NCBI GenBank assembly: GCA_963674625.2
Contig: CAXXXO010000004.1
Location: forward strand, 310,001 to 374,000
DNA: 64,000 bases
Direction: 5' to 3'
Source: JALHFZ01 sp963674625
Lineage (GTDB): Bacteria; Synergistota; Synergistia; Synergistales; Aminobacteriaceae
In this document: positions 8,688-17,810 of the stretch, piece after piece
How the letters are laid out: every line of letters begins with the position of its first letter
Position numbering within the stretch: position 1 is the first letter of the stretch
Made by a program: the position numbers and the translations under genes
Notes under the pieces: generated by a model
Told to the model about the DNA's origin: nothing
The model's input: the letters and a program-made list of their open reading frames with translations, nothing else
Database searches by the model: none

Positions 8688-8751
8688 CTGGTCCTCCCCG
8701 AAAGTGTCCGGTATATTCATCGGCGCAGAATGGCTTTCCCTTGACCGCTTC

Positions 8752-10080
8752 CTACTGAACGAGTCCGATCAGCTGCTCTTCCATGGCCTCGAAGGAGACC
8801 TTTTCCTCCACGGGCTGACGGAGAAATTCCCGCACGTCCCCGAGGTGTTCCAGGGCCCAGTCCACTCTTGGACTGGTCCCCGGCTTGTAGGCACCGATGC
8901 CGATGAGGTCCTCCGATTCCCCGTAGACAGCGAGAAGCTCCCGTATTGTGCCGGCCGCGTCGAGATGTTCCTTCGAGACGATGGACGGCATGACCCGGCT
9001 GACGCTTTCGAGCACGTCCACGGCGGGATAGAAGTTCCTGGCGGCGATTTTCCTGGACAGGATGACATGGCCGTCGAGCACACCCCGGACGGTATCGGCC
9101 ACCGGTTCGTTCATATCGTCCCCTTCCACGAGGACCGTGTAGACTCCGGTGATGCTCCCCCGCTCCCCCGCTCCGGCCCGCTCGAGAAGGCGGGGAAGCA
9201 TCTCGAAAACGGAGGGGGTATACCCCCTGGTCGTGGGGGGCTCGCCGATGGCCAGGCCGACCTCCCGCTGCGCCCGGGCGACCCGGGTGACCGAGTCCAT
9301 CATGAGAAGGACGTTTTTTCCGCAGTCCCGGAAATATTCTGCGATGGCCGTGGCCGTCAGGGCGGCCTTGAGACGGATGAGGGGGGGCTGGTCAGAGGTG
9401 GCGATGACGACCACGGACCGTTTCCGCCCCTCCTCACCGAGATCCCGGTCGATAAATTCCCGGACCTCCCGGCCCCGCTCTCCCACGAGGGCGATGACAT
9501 TCACGTCCGCCTCGGTATACCGGGCCATCATGGCGAGAAGAGTGCTTTTCCCCACTCCCGATCCGGCGAATATGCCTATCCGCTGGCCCGTTCCGAGGGT
9601 GAGCAGACCGTCCATGACCTTCACGCCTACGGGAAGAGGGGATGTGATCATTTTCCTGCGAAGGGGATGGGGGGGCTGGGCATGGAGAGGATAAAAATCT
9701 GACGCGGCGACAGGTCCCCGGTCATCCAGGGGGTTGCCGAGACCGTCGAGAATTCTTCCCAGGAGGGCGGGGCCGACCCGTACCCCCAGGGGGCGTTCCA
9801 TGGAGAGGACGTCGCAGCCCGGGCCGATTTCCTTCAGGTCGCCGAGGGGCATGAGGAGCACCCGATCGCCCCGGAAGCCCACGACCTCGGCGGACAGGGC
9901 AGATGAGCTGTTCCGGTAGCGGATGGAGCACAGGTCTCCCACGCGCACGTCCGGCCCCTGGGACTCGGCCACCAGCCCGACGACCTGAACGATTCTTCCG
10001 TTGATGCGCACGAGCTGGGTGGCGGCGAGGCGGTTTTCGAGGATTGAGAGAAGTTCTCCGTCAGCCGGTTTCGGCGTCAT
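8752..10080 (-). CDS. fliI: Flagellum-specific ATPase FliI
   Basis: This 442-residue F1-beta-like ATPase powers and chaperones flagellar export. The Walker A GSGVGKST is at about residues 173-180. ALVGERGREVREF is the FliI/FlgI-type motif and the Walker B strand is VLLMMDSVTRVARAQRE. The C-terminal region contains SRVMPSI and a helical tail. It overlaps fliH by 20 nt, its regulatory partner. Length matches the family (about 440). Confidence 0.97.
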   Translation of the reverse strand: MTPKPADGELLSILENRLAATQLVRINGRIVQVVGLVAESQGPDVRVGDLCSIRYRNSSSALSAEVVGFRGDRVLLMPLGDLKEIGPGCDVLSMERPLGVRVGPALLGRILDGLGNPLDDRGPVAASDFYPLHAQPPHPLRRKMITSPLPVGVKVMDGLLTLGTGQRIGIFAGSGVGKSTLLAMMARYTEADVNVIALVGERGREVREFIDRDLGEEGRKRSVVVIATSDQPPLIRLKAALTATAIAEYFRDCGKNVLLMMDSVTRVARAQREVGLAIGEPPTTRGYTPSVFEMLPRLLERAGAGERGSITGVYTVLVEGDDMNEPVADTVRGVLDGHVILSRKIAARNFYPAVDVLESVSRVMPSIVSKEHLDAAGTIRELLAVYGESEDLIGIGAYKPGTSPRVDWALEHLGDVREFLRQPVEEKVSFEAMEEQLIGLVQ

Positions 10081-10948
10081 CGTTCCGGCCTTCGATAAAG
10101 AGATGGTCGATATCCTTGCCGATCTGCTCGAGCTGGGTACGCCACCTGGCGTCGTAAATGCCCAGGTTCGTCTCCACGATGCAGCTTCCTTTTTCCACGT
10201 TGGCGTCCGGGAGGTATTCCAGGTGCTTGACGCCCCGCAGAAGGTCGCCGAAGGAATCCTTTCGGCTCAATATCCCATCCAGGTCGCCGGCATTGAGATA
10301 GACGAGAATCCGTTCCCGGTCGCTCAGCCGTTCGAGGACTTCCCGGAGGACGAGCATGGCCGTATCCTCCCGAAGGGAGACCTCCCGGTGAAGCATCCGG
10401 GAGAGGAGAAGTTCCCACATCCTCACAAGCCGGGGAAGATGAAGGGCAGCAAGCCCTTCGAGACGCTCCGAAAGGGCGGAGTGGACCGTTTCAAGAAGAG
10501 CCACGAGAGACGAGACCTTTTCCTCGTAATGGCGCTTCATCTCCCGCCTGGCTTTTTCCTGTCCCTCGGAGTATCCAGCCCGCTTCCCCTCGGAAAACCC
10601 CTCTTCGGCCGACCGCTTTCGCAATTCCTCCCCCTCGGCTTCAAGAAGGGTTCTTCGCCGCCGTTCTTCCTCCTCAGCCTTTTTCCGCTCCGCCCCGAAC
10701 TCCTCGGCAAGGATGCGGTTGCGGGAGGCAAGAAGGGTGATCTGCGTCTCGGCCTTCTCAAGCCTGCTTTCCGCCGCCGCCAGCTCTTCCCTGAGCAGTG
10801 CGACGGGGTCGCAGGAGGAAGCCGGCCTGTAGGAAGACTGTCCGGCAGCCTTTTCCGAATCGTCTTCGGAAAAACAGCTGCCTACCTTGACAGTTTCAGA
10901 AAGGACCCGAACCGCCCTCAGCACATTCGGCCGAAGAAAATTAGACAA
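10061..10948 (-). CDS. fliH: Flagellar assembly protein FliH
   Basis: This 295-residue protein has a long central coiled coil (about residues 50-150, RLEKAETQITLLASR and many E/R/K repeats). Its C-terminal domain resembles the V/A-ATPase subunit E-like stator domain and ends LEQIGKDIDHLF. FliH holds FliI and couples it to the export gate. The start appears to be TTG (residues MSNFLRP) with a GGAGGAG Shine-Dalgarno lying inside the end of fliG; the two genes overlap by 8 nt. Confidence 0.9.
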   Translation of the reverse strand: MSNFLRPNVLRAVRVLSETVKVGSCFSEDDSEKAAGQSSYRPASSCDPVALLREELAAAESRLEKAETQITLLASRNRILAEEFGAERKKAEEEERRRRTLLEAEGEELRKRSAEEGFSEGKRAGYSEGQEKARREMKRHYEEKVSSLVALLETVHSALSERLEGLAALHLPRLVRMWELLLSRMLHREVSLREDTAMLVLREVLERLSDRERILVYLNAGDLDGILSRKDSFGDLLRGVKHLEYLPDANVEKGSCIVETNLGIYDARWRTQLEQIGKDIDHLFIEGRNDDAETG

Positions 10949-11957
10949 CCAGCTCCTCCTCCCCGCCCCGGGATATGACGATCTCCCCCGCGTCTTCCAG
11001 CGCGCGGACGACGTTGACCACTTTCTGCTGGGCTTCTTCCACGTCCCGCACCCGGACGGGCCCCATGTATTCCATGTCCTCCCGGAGCATTTCGGCAGCC
11101 CGTTTTGACATATTCTTGAAGAATTTTTCCCGCAGATCCTCCGTGGCGCCCTTCAGGGCCAGGGAGAGTTCCTTCATCTCCACTTCCCTCAGCACCCTCT
11201 GGAGAGAGCGGTCGTCCATCTTGCTGATGTCCTCGAAGACGAAGAGCCTCCGCTTGATCTCGTCCGCAAGCTCGGGATCGTTCTCCTCGAGATTTTCCAT
11301 GATGTTCCGCTCCGTTGCGCGGTCGGCGTTGTTGATGATGCCGACGATGGCATCGATGCCTCCGGCGAGGGTGAAATCCTGTCCCATGACGGTGCTGAGC
11401 TTGCGTTCGAGCACTCTCTCCACCTCCCTGAGAACCTCCGGCGTGATCCGGTCCATGCGGGCGATTCTTTTTGCAACCTCCGCCTGCAGCAGTGCGGGCA
11501 GTCCGCTGATGATGGATGCCGCCTGCTCGGGCTCGAGATAGGACATGATGAGGGCGATCGTCTGGGGGTGCTCTCCCTGGATAAATCCCAGGATCTGCTG
11601 GGCGTCCGTGTGGCGCATGAAGTCGAAGGGACGAACCTGGAGGCTCGCCGTGATGCGGGTGAGAAGATTCTGGGCGCGCTCGGTCCCGAGAGCCCGCTCG
11701 AGGATGTCCCGGGCATAGTCCACGCCTCCCCGGGCCATGTACTCCCTGGCGAGGAGCATCTCCTGGGCGTCCTTAAGGACTTCAAGACGAACTTCGGGGG
11801 TCACCTTCCGCAGGTTCGCGATCTCGAGGGTAACGATCTCGATGGTGGCGTCGTCGAGGCGCTTATAGATTTCTGCGGCGATTTCGTTGCCCAAAGCAAC
11901 GAGGAGAATTGCCACCTTCTCTTTTCCGGGAATTCCCTTCAGACCCGATTTCGCCAT
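10941..11957 (-). CDS. fliG: Flagellar motor switch protein FliG
   Basis: This 338-residue rotor protein starts KEKVAILLVALG. It contains the middle-domain motif EHPQTIALIMSYLEPEQAA and the C-terminal torque helix region MFVFEDISKMDDRSLQRVL-like (residues about 240-300), with charged residues that contact MotA. It links FliF to FliM. The start has an AGAGGAG Shine-Dalgarno and lies 13 nt after fliF. Length and domains are canonical. Confidence 0.97.
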   Translation of the reverse strand: MAKSGLKGIPGKEKVAILLVALGNEIAAEIYKRLDDATIEIVTLEIANLRKVTPEVRLEVLKDAQEMLLAREYMARGGVDYARDILERALGTERAQNLLTRITASLQVRPFDFMRHTDAQQILGFIQGEHPQTIALIMSYLEPEQAASIISGLPALLQAEVAKRIARMDRITPEVLREVERVLERKLSTVMGQDFTLAGGIDAIVGIINNADRATERNIMENLEENDPELADEIKRRLFVFEDISKMDDRSLQRVLREVEMKELSLALKGATEDLREKFFKNMSKRAAEMLREDMEYMGPVRVRDVEEAQQKVVNVVRALEDAGEIVISRGGEEELVV

Positions 11958-11970
11958 ATCGTTTCTCCTC

Positions 11971-13542
11971 TCACATCTCGTCGGCCAGCCAGTCCTGAAT
12001 GAGATTTCCTATCTCTTCAGGCTTGGTCCGGGCATAGGCGCGGAGCTGCTCCTCCAGTACCGCCAGCTCTCCCTGGGCTTCGAGAAGTTCGGGGGAGGAC
12101 AGAAGTTCCTGGATGCTGGGGATTCTTTTCCCCGAATCGTCATCGGCAGGAATGAGTTTTCTGTTCTTTCTGCGGCGCATCCACACCACCCCCGCAAGGG
12201 CGGCGAGAAGGAGAAGGCCGGCTCCCGCCACGAGGAGGAAGAGAAGCTGGGAGCGCTCCCTTGCCCTCATCTCCTCGGCGATGCTGTCCGCATAGGTTGT
12301 GGAAAATTTCATGGATTGAATCACGAGCTGGTCGCCCCTGGCCTGGTCGACGCCGAGGGCGGGAGCCACGAGGGCCCTCAGCTCGGTGAGCCTGTCGGGC
12401 TCGAGTTCGCCGTCCACGAGGACCGAGGCGGAAAGGCGGCGAATCGTTCCCGGGGTGATGACCTGCTGGGTCTCCTTCGTGGTGATCTCGTAATTATTGG
12501 TGGTCTCCGACTTGTTGTAGTCCGTGCCGGTATCCTGCTTCTGGCCGACGGCATAGCCGGGGATGTTCGTCGTGGTTCCGGGGGCCCCGCCGGGCGGAAT
12601 TCCGGTCCCTGTATAGGATTCCTCCATATTCTGCTGGCTGCGCATAACGCCCCTTCCCGATTCACCGGGAAGGAATTCCTTGGAGGTGCTCGACCGGCGG
12701 TCAAAATCGAGATCCACCTTGATCCGGACAACGACCTTGCCGGGACCGAAGACCCGCTCGAGCATGACCCGCACCTTGTTTTCGAGTTCCCGCTCCTGCT
12801 GCCGCTCCAGTTCCCGCTGAACGGATGAAACGCTCCTGCCGTCCCCCGTCTGGGAGTAGAGGAGCATCTCCTGGTCGAGAAGATCCGTGAGAACCTTGCC
12901 GGAGGTATCCACCACAGAAATGTTCTCGGGGAGCAGTCCCTGCACACCGTGGGCGACAAGGTGCACCACCGCCTTCACCTGGTCGGGGCCGAGCTGTTTT
13001 CCCGATTTGAGTCGAAGAAGGACGGAGGCCGTGGACGGCTGCTGCTGCTCGAGAAAAAGGCGCTGTTCGGGGATGACGATGTTCACCTTCGCGAAATCGA
13101 CGGCGTCGATCTGGCGGATGGTACGCTCCAGTTCTCCCTCCAGTGCGCGGATATAGGTGATCTTCTGCTGAAATTCGCTCAGTCCCATCTTCGCCGTGTC
13201 GAAGATTTCGTACCCCACGCTTCCGCCCTTGGGCAGTCCTCCCTGGGCGAGACTGAGACGGGTTTCATAGACTATGGGGCGGGGAACGAGAATTGCGTTG
13301 GCCGCGGGGTCGAGACGGTAGTCGATTTTATTTTCCTTGAGGTAATTGACGATGGCCGACTGGTCCTCCACCTCGAGGGCTGTGAAAAGAGGCTCGTAGG
13401 AGGGTCTTCCCGTCCAGTAGACCGCGAGGATGAGGGCGGCGGCCACAAGGGCCGATGCCGCGGCTATGGATACCTTCTGCCACGGCTTCAGAGAGGACCA
13501 GAAGAGGGAAAGTCGGGAGAGCATCTGGCGAAACCAGTTCAT
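11971..13542 (-). CDS. fliF: Flagellar MS-ring protein FliF
   Basis: This 523-residue protein forms the MS ring, the base of the rotor. There are two transmembrane helices, at about residues 23-43 and 428-450. Between them lie ring-building motifs, including YEPLFTALEVEDQSAIVNYL and the YscJ-like segment RALEGELERTIRQIDAV. The C-terminal cytoplasmic tail (ELAVLEEQLRAYARTKPEEI) binds FliG. It directly follows fliE and precedes fliG. Confidence 0.97.
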   Translation of the reverse strand: MNWFRQMLSRLSLFWSSLKPWQKVSIAAASALVAAALILAVYWTGRPSYEPLFTALEVEDQSAIVNYLKENKIDYRLDPAANAILVPRPIVYETRLSLAQGGLPKGGSVGYEIFDTAKMGLSEFQQKITYIRALEGELERTIRQIDAVDFAKVNIVIPEQRLFLEQQQPSTASVLLRLKSGKQLGPDQVKAVVHLVAHGVQGLLPENISVVDTSGKVLTDLLDQEMLLYSQTGDGRSVSSVQRELERQQERELENKVRVMLERVFGPGKVVVRIKVDLDFDRRSSTSKEFLPGESGRGVMRSQQNMEESYTGTGIPPGGAPGTTTNIPGYAVGQKQDTGTDYNKSETTNNYEITTKETQQVITPGTIRRLSASVLVDGELEPDRLTELRALVAPALGVDQARGDQLVIQSMKFSTTYADSIAEEMRARERSQLLFLLVAGAGLLLLAALAGVVWMRRRKNRKLIPADDDSGKRIPSIQELLSSPELLEAQGELAVLEEQLRAYARTKPEEIGNLIQDWLADEM

Positions 13543-13553
13543 GAGCAGCCCCC

Positions 13554-13874
13554 TTATACGGGCAAACGACCGAGCTGCTGATATGCGTCAACCAGTTTGT
13601 TGCGGACTTCAGTGATCATCCGGAGGGCAAACTCCGCCCGCTGGGCGGAAAGAACCACTGCGGAGACATCTTCCACGTCTCCGGTGGCGAGGCTGTTGAC
13701 CAGTCTGTCCGAGTCGAGCTGAAGATCGTTGACCTTCTTCATTGAATTTCTGAGAAGGCTCTCAAAGGACACTCCCGGAATTTCTGAAGAGGAGTGTACG
13801 GAAGGCACCGGATCCGAACGCCGGAAAAAGGTCGGTGGAGTGAGCTTCATGAGATCGATTTTCAGGCTGTCCAC
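13554..13874 (-). CDS. fliE: Flagellar hook-basal body protein FliE
   Basis: This 106-residue protein joins the MS ring to the rod. The conserved part covers SFESLLRNSMKKVNDLQ and GDVEDVSAVVLSAQRAEFALRMITEVRNKLV, diagnostic of FliE. The start is GTG (VDSLKIDL) with a GAGGAGG Shine-Dalgarno 5 nt upstream. A 180-nt gap with a possible terminator and promoter separates it from flgC. Confidence 0.93.
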   Translation of the reverse strand: MDSLKIDLMKLTPPTFFRRSDPVPSVHSSSEIPGVSFESLLRNSMKKVNDLQLDSDRLVNSLATGDVEDVSAVVLSAQRAEFALRMITEVRNKLVDAYQQLGRLPV

Positions 13875-13919
13875 TGTAATCCTCCTCGTAATGTGGAGAG
13901 GCTCTGCCTCTTGCTCCCT

Positions 13920-13928
13920 AGTGTATCA
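13920..13928 (-). promoter_or_regulatory. Possible extended -10 promoter for fliE operon
   Basis: On the minus strand TGATACACT gives a TG-n-TACACT extended -10 box about 45 nt upstream of the fliE GTG. No good -35 is visible; the expected place is the T-rich tail of the preceding hairpin. It would allow fliE and downstream flagellar genes to be expressed separately from flgBC. Confidence 0.35.
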
Positions 13929-13942
13929 CAATGAAAATGGAG

Positions 13943-13978
13943 AAAAGAAAATAAGGGAGGTCATTGTATGCACCTCCC
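13943..13978 (-). terminator. Hairpin with U-rich tail between flgC and fliE
   Basis: On the minus strand a 7-bp stem (GGGAGGT/ACCTCCC, 10-nt loop) is followed by TTATTTTCTTTT. This has the form of a weak intrinsic terminator or attenuator, located 77 nt after the flgC stop. Confidence 0.5.
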
Positions 13979-14054
13979 GTAGCTTTTCTGATGGGTCTTG
14001 AGACTCAATTTTCGCCAGAAGAGCTGACGTAAAGGTTTTTATGGAGAGAAAAGG

Positions 14055-14474
14055 TCATCCCCGCATGATTTCGAGGGCGCCGCTCCACATGGAACGGGCA
14101 GAATCGGCTACTGCAAGGTTCGCCTCGTAGGCCCGGCTCGCAACGAGCATGTCCGTCATCTCCCGGACCACGTTGACGTTCGGAAAGGACACGTACCCTT
14201 CCTCATCCGCATCGGGATGATCGGGCTGGTAGACGAGGCGGGGAGGAGCGTCGTCGGCGGCGATCTCCGCCACCCGGACTCCTCCGGTACCGCTCTCCCT
14301 TCCCGAGGCGCCGTCGAGCATCTCCGCGAAGACAGGGACTTTCCTCCTGTAGGGACCACCTTCGGCGGTCCTGGTGGTATTGGCGTTGGCGAGGTTCGAG
14401 GCGATGGCGTCGAGCCAGAGCCGGTGGGCCGTGAGAGAGCTTCCAGAAATATCGAGGCAGCGGAACATTTTCAT
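14055..14474 (-). CDS. flgC: Flagellar basal-body rod protein FlgC
   Basis: This 139-residue proximal-rod protein has the N-terminal rod motif GSSLTAHRLWLDAIASNLANANTT-type helix. A YVSFPNVNVVREMTDMLVASRAYEANL segment near the C-terminus is the FlgC signature. It follows flgB by 3 nt with a GGAGGA Shine-Dalgarno spanning the flgB stop. Length matches the family. Confidence 0.95.
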   Translation of the reverse strand: MKMFRCLDISGSSLTAHRLWLDAIASNLANANTTRTAEGGPYRRKVPVFAEMLDGASGRESGTGGVRVAEIAADDAPPRLVYQPDHPDADEEGYVSFPNVNVVREMTDMLVASRAYEANLAVADSARSMWSGALEIMRG

Positions 14475-14477
14475 GGT

Positions 14478-14879
14478 CTATCGTCCTCCGATGACGAGGC
14501 GGTAAAGGGACGTTTTCTTCGCGGCGAAACGGGACATGGCAGTGTAGGCCATCCGCGTCTGGGAGAGCACGGACATCTCCCGTTCCGGGTCCACATTGTT
14601 TCCGTCGAGGCGGAATTTTTCGTCGAAAACGCGGATTTCCTCAGGCTGGACAGCGTTCACGGTCACCGGGCCGGAGGGGATATGCCCCTCGTCGGTGACC
14701 GCAAGGGGAAGCCGCCGGGGAGAGGAGACCACGTCCCGAAGCTGGTCTTCGAAAGAGACGTTCCTGCGGGCGTAGCCGGGAGAGGTTCCGTTGGCGATAT
14801 TGCGCGCCGTGGATTCAAGCCTCTTCGAGAGACATTCGAGGTTCTTCTCCATCACGTTCCAGTTGAAATCTCCCATCAT
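14478..14879 (-). CDS. flgB: Flagellar basal-body rod protein FlgB
   Basis: This rod protein of about 133 residues contains STARNIANGTSPGYARRNVSFEDQL and the C-terminal REMSVLSQTRMAYTAMSRF segment, typical of FlgB. An in-frame GTG lies at 14888, but ATG 14879 is preferred because a GGAGG Shine-Dalgarno sits 8 nt upstream of it. It is the first motility gene after codY (54-nt gap), as in Bacillus. Confidence 0.93.
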   Translation of the reverse strand: MMGDFNWNVMEKNLECLSKRLESTARNIANGTSPGYARRNVSFEDQLRDVVSSPRRLPLAVTDEGHIPSGPVTVNAVQPEEIRVFDEKFRLDGNNVDPEREMSVLSQTRMAYTAMSRFAAKKTSLYRLVIGGR

Positions 14880-14943
14880 GACCTTCACCTCCGGAATTTC
14901 CCTTCTCCCCTGTGTTTCGGCGGCCTCCTCCCCCGACTTGAGA

Positions 14944-15801
14944 CTAATCCTTCTGAAGCACTCCCAGTTCTTCGACGAAGAGAGGGCTGAGAACCTTGAT
15001 GAAGGTCCCCTTCATGCCGAGGCTGCGGCTCTCGATGATGCCGGCGCTCTCGAGCTTTCTGAGGGCATTGACGATAACGCTTCTCGTGACGCCGACCCTG
15101 TCTGCCACCTTGCTGGCGATGACCACGCCCTCGAAGGAGCCGAGTTCGGTGATGATATGCTTCACCGATTCGACCTCGGAGTAGGAAAGGGCCCGCATGG
15201 CCATCTGGACCACGAGGCGCTCCCTGGCCCGCTCCTCGATGTTCTTCGTCCGCTCGTGAAGGATCTCGATCCCCACGAGGGTCGCCAGGTACTCGGCCAG
15301 GACGAGGTCCCGCATGGAGAAGGGCTGGAAGAACCGGACCAGAAGAAGAGTGCCCAGGCGTTCGGCCGCTCCGTAGATGGGAATGTAGAGCATGTGCTTT
15401 TCAGGCGCATCGGGCATCTCGTCGTCGAAGAGATAGCCGTCGGTTTCGCTGAGCATGGTCTCACGGTGCTGGTTCATCTTCTCCACGAAGACCTCTGGCA
15501 TGAACCCCTGCTCCAGGAAGTCGGAGACCTCTTCGGAATGGTACTCGGAGATCCAGGAATATCCAAGGATCTTTCCCTCCCGGTTGATCAGGTACACGTT
15601 GGCCGTGGAAAATTCGCACAGAAGCTTTGCCAGCTTGTTGTAGTCGGGTTTCGTTCCCTCCCGGCGGCTCTGCAGTGCCCGCCCCACCTGCCGCGTCTTT
15701 TCCAGAAGATCCTTCAGTCCGGGATCTTCATCCAGAAGGTGCCCGCTTTCAAGAGTTTCCGTTTCCATTTCCCTTCCCTGCTTTTCTTTCTTTGCTGCCA
15801 T
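14944..15801 (-). CDS. codY: GTP/branched-chain amino acid sensing global repressor CodY
   Basis: This protein of about 285 residues has an N-terminal GAF ligand-binding domain (AERLGTLLLVRFF, LVLAEYLATLVGIEIL). The C-terminal winged helix-turn-helix contains SKVADRVGVTRSVIVNALRK and SRSLGMKGTFIKVL, almost identical to Bacillus CodY. CodY represses nutrient-limitation genes when branched-chain amino acids or GTP are high. The N-terminus is about 25 residues longer than the 259-residue Bacillus protein. ATG 15801 is chosen because AGGAGG sits 8 nt upstream, rather than the TTG at 15807. The neighbouring hslUV, xerC and flgB genes are the classical codY context. Confidence 0.95.
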   Translation of the reverse strand: MAAKKEKQGREMETETLESGHLLDEDPGLKDLLEKTRQVGRALQSRREGTKPDYNKLAKLLCEFSTANVYLINREGKILGYSWISEYHSEEVSDFLEQGFMPEVFVEKMNQHRETMLSETDGYLFDDEMPDAPEKHMLYIPIYGAAERLGTLLLVRFFQPFSMRDLVLAEYLATLVGIEILHERTKNIEERARERLVVQMAMRALSYSEVESVKHIITELGSFEGVVIASKVADRVGVTRSVIVNALRKLESAGIIESRSLGMKGTFIKVLSPLFVEELGVLQKD

Positions 15802-15861
15802 GTCCAATCCCTCCTGATGATGTGCCGCCCGCGGAAGCGGACAGCGTTTTTTATAGGTGCC

Positions 15862-17280
15862 TTACAGAAGATATCTTCTGATATCGCTGTCGGAAATAAG
15901 GGGGTTCAGCCGTTCCCGCACGAAATCGCCGCTGATGGGAACGGGACCCTGCCCCTTTTCGGGGGCTTCGAAACTGATCTCCTCGAGAAGATGCTCGATC
16001 ATGGTATGCAGCCTCCGGGCGCCGATGTTCTCCATTTCGTTGTTCATGCGCTCCGCGAGGACGGCGATTTCCCGGATGGATTCCTCGGAAAATTCGAGTT
16101 CCACCCCTTCCGTTTCGAGCAGTGCCCGGTACTGGCGAAGCAGGCTGTTTTCCGGCTCCACGAGGATGCGGGCGAGGTCGTCCTGGGTCAGGGGCTGAAG
16201 CTCCACCCGGATGGGAAATCTCCCCTGAAGCTCGGGCACGAGGTCCGAAGGCTTGACGGCCGTGAAGGCGCCGGCGGTGATGAAAAGAATATGGTCCGTG
16301 TTCACCGTTCCGTACTTTGTCTGCACGGGAGACCCTTCCACGATGGGAAGAAGGTCCCGCTGAACTCCCTCGCGGCTCACGTCGGGGCCTCCGCTTCCTC
16401 CCCGGGCAACGACCTTGTCGATCTCGTCGAGGAAGACGATCCCCTCCTCCTGGGCTTTTTCCAGGGCTTCCCGGATGACCGCGTCCATATCGACGAGCTT
16501 CTCGGCCTCCTCAGCCCGGAGAATCCGCCGGGCCTCGGAGACGGTCACCCGCCGCCGCTTCGTCTTTTTCGGAAGCAGGCCGCCCAGCATGTCGCCGATG
16601 TTGATCCCCATGGAGTCCATGCCGGCTCCGCCGAGGAGAGGTATTCCCGCCGACTGGCTTTCGGTGACGTCGATCTCCACTTCCCGGTCATCCAGCTTCC
16701 CCTCTGAGAGAAGGGTCTGAAGCTTCCGCCGGGTTGAATCCCGCAGGCGGTCCTCATCCGGGGAAGGCGCTTCGGAGGGCTGTTCTTTTTCGGCCCCGCC
16801 GCCGAAGAATTTCATAAAATCGGGCATGGCGGGCTTTTTCTCAGGGCGGGGAAGAAGGGCGTCCGCAAGGCGGCTCTCGGCCCTTTCCGCGGCAGGGGTC
16901 TGGACATCCTGGATATTCCGCCGCTTCACCATGGCCACAGAGGCCTCCACGAGATCCCGGATTATGGATTCCACGTCCCGGCCCACGTACCCCACCTCGG
17001 TGAATTTCGTGGCCTCCACCTTGACGAAGGGGGCCTTCACGAGGTCGGCGAGGCGCCGGGCGATCTCCGTCTTTCCCACCCCCGTCGGGCCGACCATGAG
17101 GATATTCTTCGGGGCGACCTCCCGGGCGATCTCCGGGGAAAGACGCCTGCGGCGGATGCGGTTTCTCAGCGCAATGGCGACGGACTTCTTCGCCTTTTCC
17201 TGTCCCACGATGTACCGGTCGAGATATTCCACGATCTGGCGGGGGGTCAGATCGAAGCGTTCCCCTGACAAAACGTTCAT
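15862..17280 (-). CDS. hslU: ATP-dependent protease ATPase subunit HslU (ClpY)
   Basis: This 472-residue AAA+ unfoldase has Walker A GPTGVGKT at about residues 64-71, the GYVGRDVES pore-loop motif, Walker B IVFLDEIDKV and a C-terminal arginine-finger region (IGARRLHTM). The intermediate domain (about 110-250) is present. It threads substrates into HslV. It overlaps hslV by 4 nt (ATGA). Length agrees with the family (440-470). Confidence 0.98.
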   Translation of the reverse strand: MNVLSGERFDLTPRQIVEYLDRYIVGQEKAKKSVAIALRNRIRRRRLSPEIAREVAPKNILMVGPTGVGKTEIARRLADLVKAPFVKVEATKFTEVGYVGRDVESIIRDLVEASVAMVKRRNIQDVQTPAAERAESRLADALLPRPEKKPAMPDFMKFFGGGAEKEQPSEAPSPDEDRLRDSTRRKLQTLLSEGKLDDREVEIDVTESQSAGIPLLGGAGMDSMGINIGDMLGGLLPKKTKRRRVTVSEARRILRAEEAEKLVDMDAVIREALEKAQEEGIVFLDEIDKVVARGGSGGPDVSREGVQRDLLPIVEGSPVQTKYGTVNTDHILFITAGAFTAVKPSDLVPELQGRFPIRVELQPLTQDDLARILVEPENSLLRQYRALLETEGVELEFSEESIREIAVLAERMNNEMENIGARRLHTMIEHLLEEISFEAPEKGQGPVPISGDFVRERLNPLISDSDIRRYLL

Positions 17281-17810
17281 TCGCCGATCGCCTCCACAGT
17301 CACCACATTATCCGTGAAAACGCAGATCTCCGAGGCGATTTCGATGGACCGCCGGGCTATCCGTGAGGGAGCCCAGTCGCTCACCTCGAGAAGGGCCCGC
17401 CCCGCCGCCTGGGCGAAGCCGGATCCGGAGCCTATGGAGGCCACGTTGTTTTCGGGCTCGAGGATGTCCCCCGACCCCGAAAGAAGAAGGGTGATCTTTG
17501 CGTCGGCCACGAGCATGAGGGCCTCAAGCCGCCGGAGGGCCCGGTCGGTCCTCCACTCCTTCACCAGGGAGACGGCGGAGCGCATGAGATCTCCCGAGTT
17601 TTCCTCGAGACGCTTTTCGAACCTCTCGAGAAGTGTCATGGCGTCGGCGGTGCTGCCGGCGAACCCTGCAAGGACAGATCCTTTATGGAGCCGCCGCACT
17701 TTTTTCGCTCCGGCCTTTATGATCTGGTTTCCCAGGGTCACCTGGCCGTCTCCGGCCATGGCGACCGCATTGTCTTTTCTTATGCAGACTATGGTGGTTC
17801 CCTTAAACAT
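17277..17810 (-). CDS. hslV: ATP-dependent protease peptidase subunit HslV (ClpQ)
   Basis: This 177-residue proteasome-like peptidase begins MFKGTTIVCIRKDNAV. Thr5 is the likely catalytic N-terminal residue after removal of a four-residue propeptide, a length resembling the Bacillus ClpQ prosegment but with Thr rather than Ser. Core motifs MAGDGQVTLGN and GSGSGFAQAAGRAL are present. ATG 17810 has an AAGGAG Shine-Dalgarno; the frame is open upstream only because it overlaps xerC. The gene overlaps xerC by 8 nt and hslU by 4 nt. Confidence 0.96.
   Translation of the reverse strand: MFKGTTIVCIRKDNAVAMAGDGQVTLGNQIIKAGAKKVRRLHKGSVLAGFAGSTADAMTLLERFEKRLEENSGDLMRSAVSLVKEWRTDRALRRLEALMLVADAKITLLLSGSGDILEPENNVASIGSGSGFAQAAGRALLEVSDWAPSRIARRSIEIASEICVFTDNVVTVEAIGE

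Noticed and set aside
8302..9702. Long plus-strand open frame opposite fliI and fliJ
   Set aside because: It is antisense to clearly conserved genes. GC-rich codon bias leaves long stop-free antisense frames. The translation is Arg/Pro/Gly/His-rich and shows no domain.
14791..16707. 638-codon plus-strand frame opposite codY and hslU
   Set aside because: Antisense shadow of two confidently identified genes; no ribosome site or motif.
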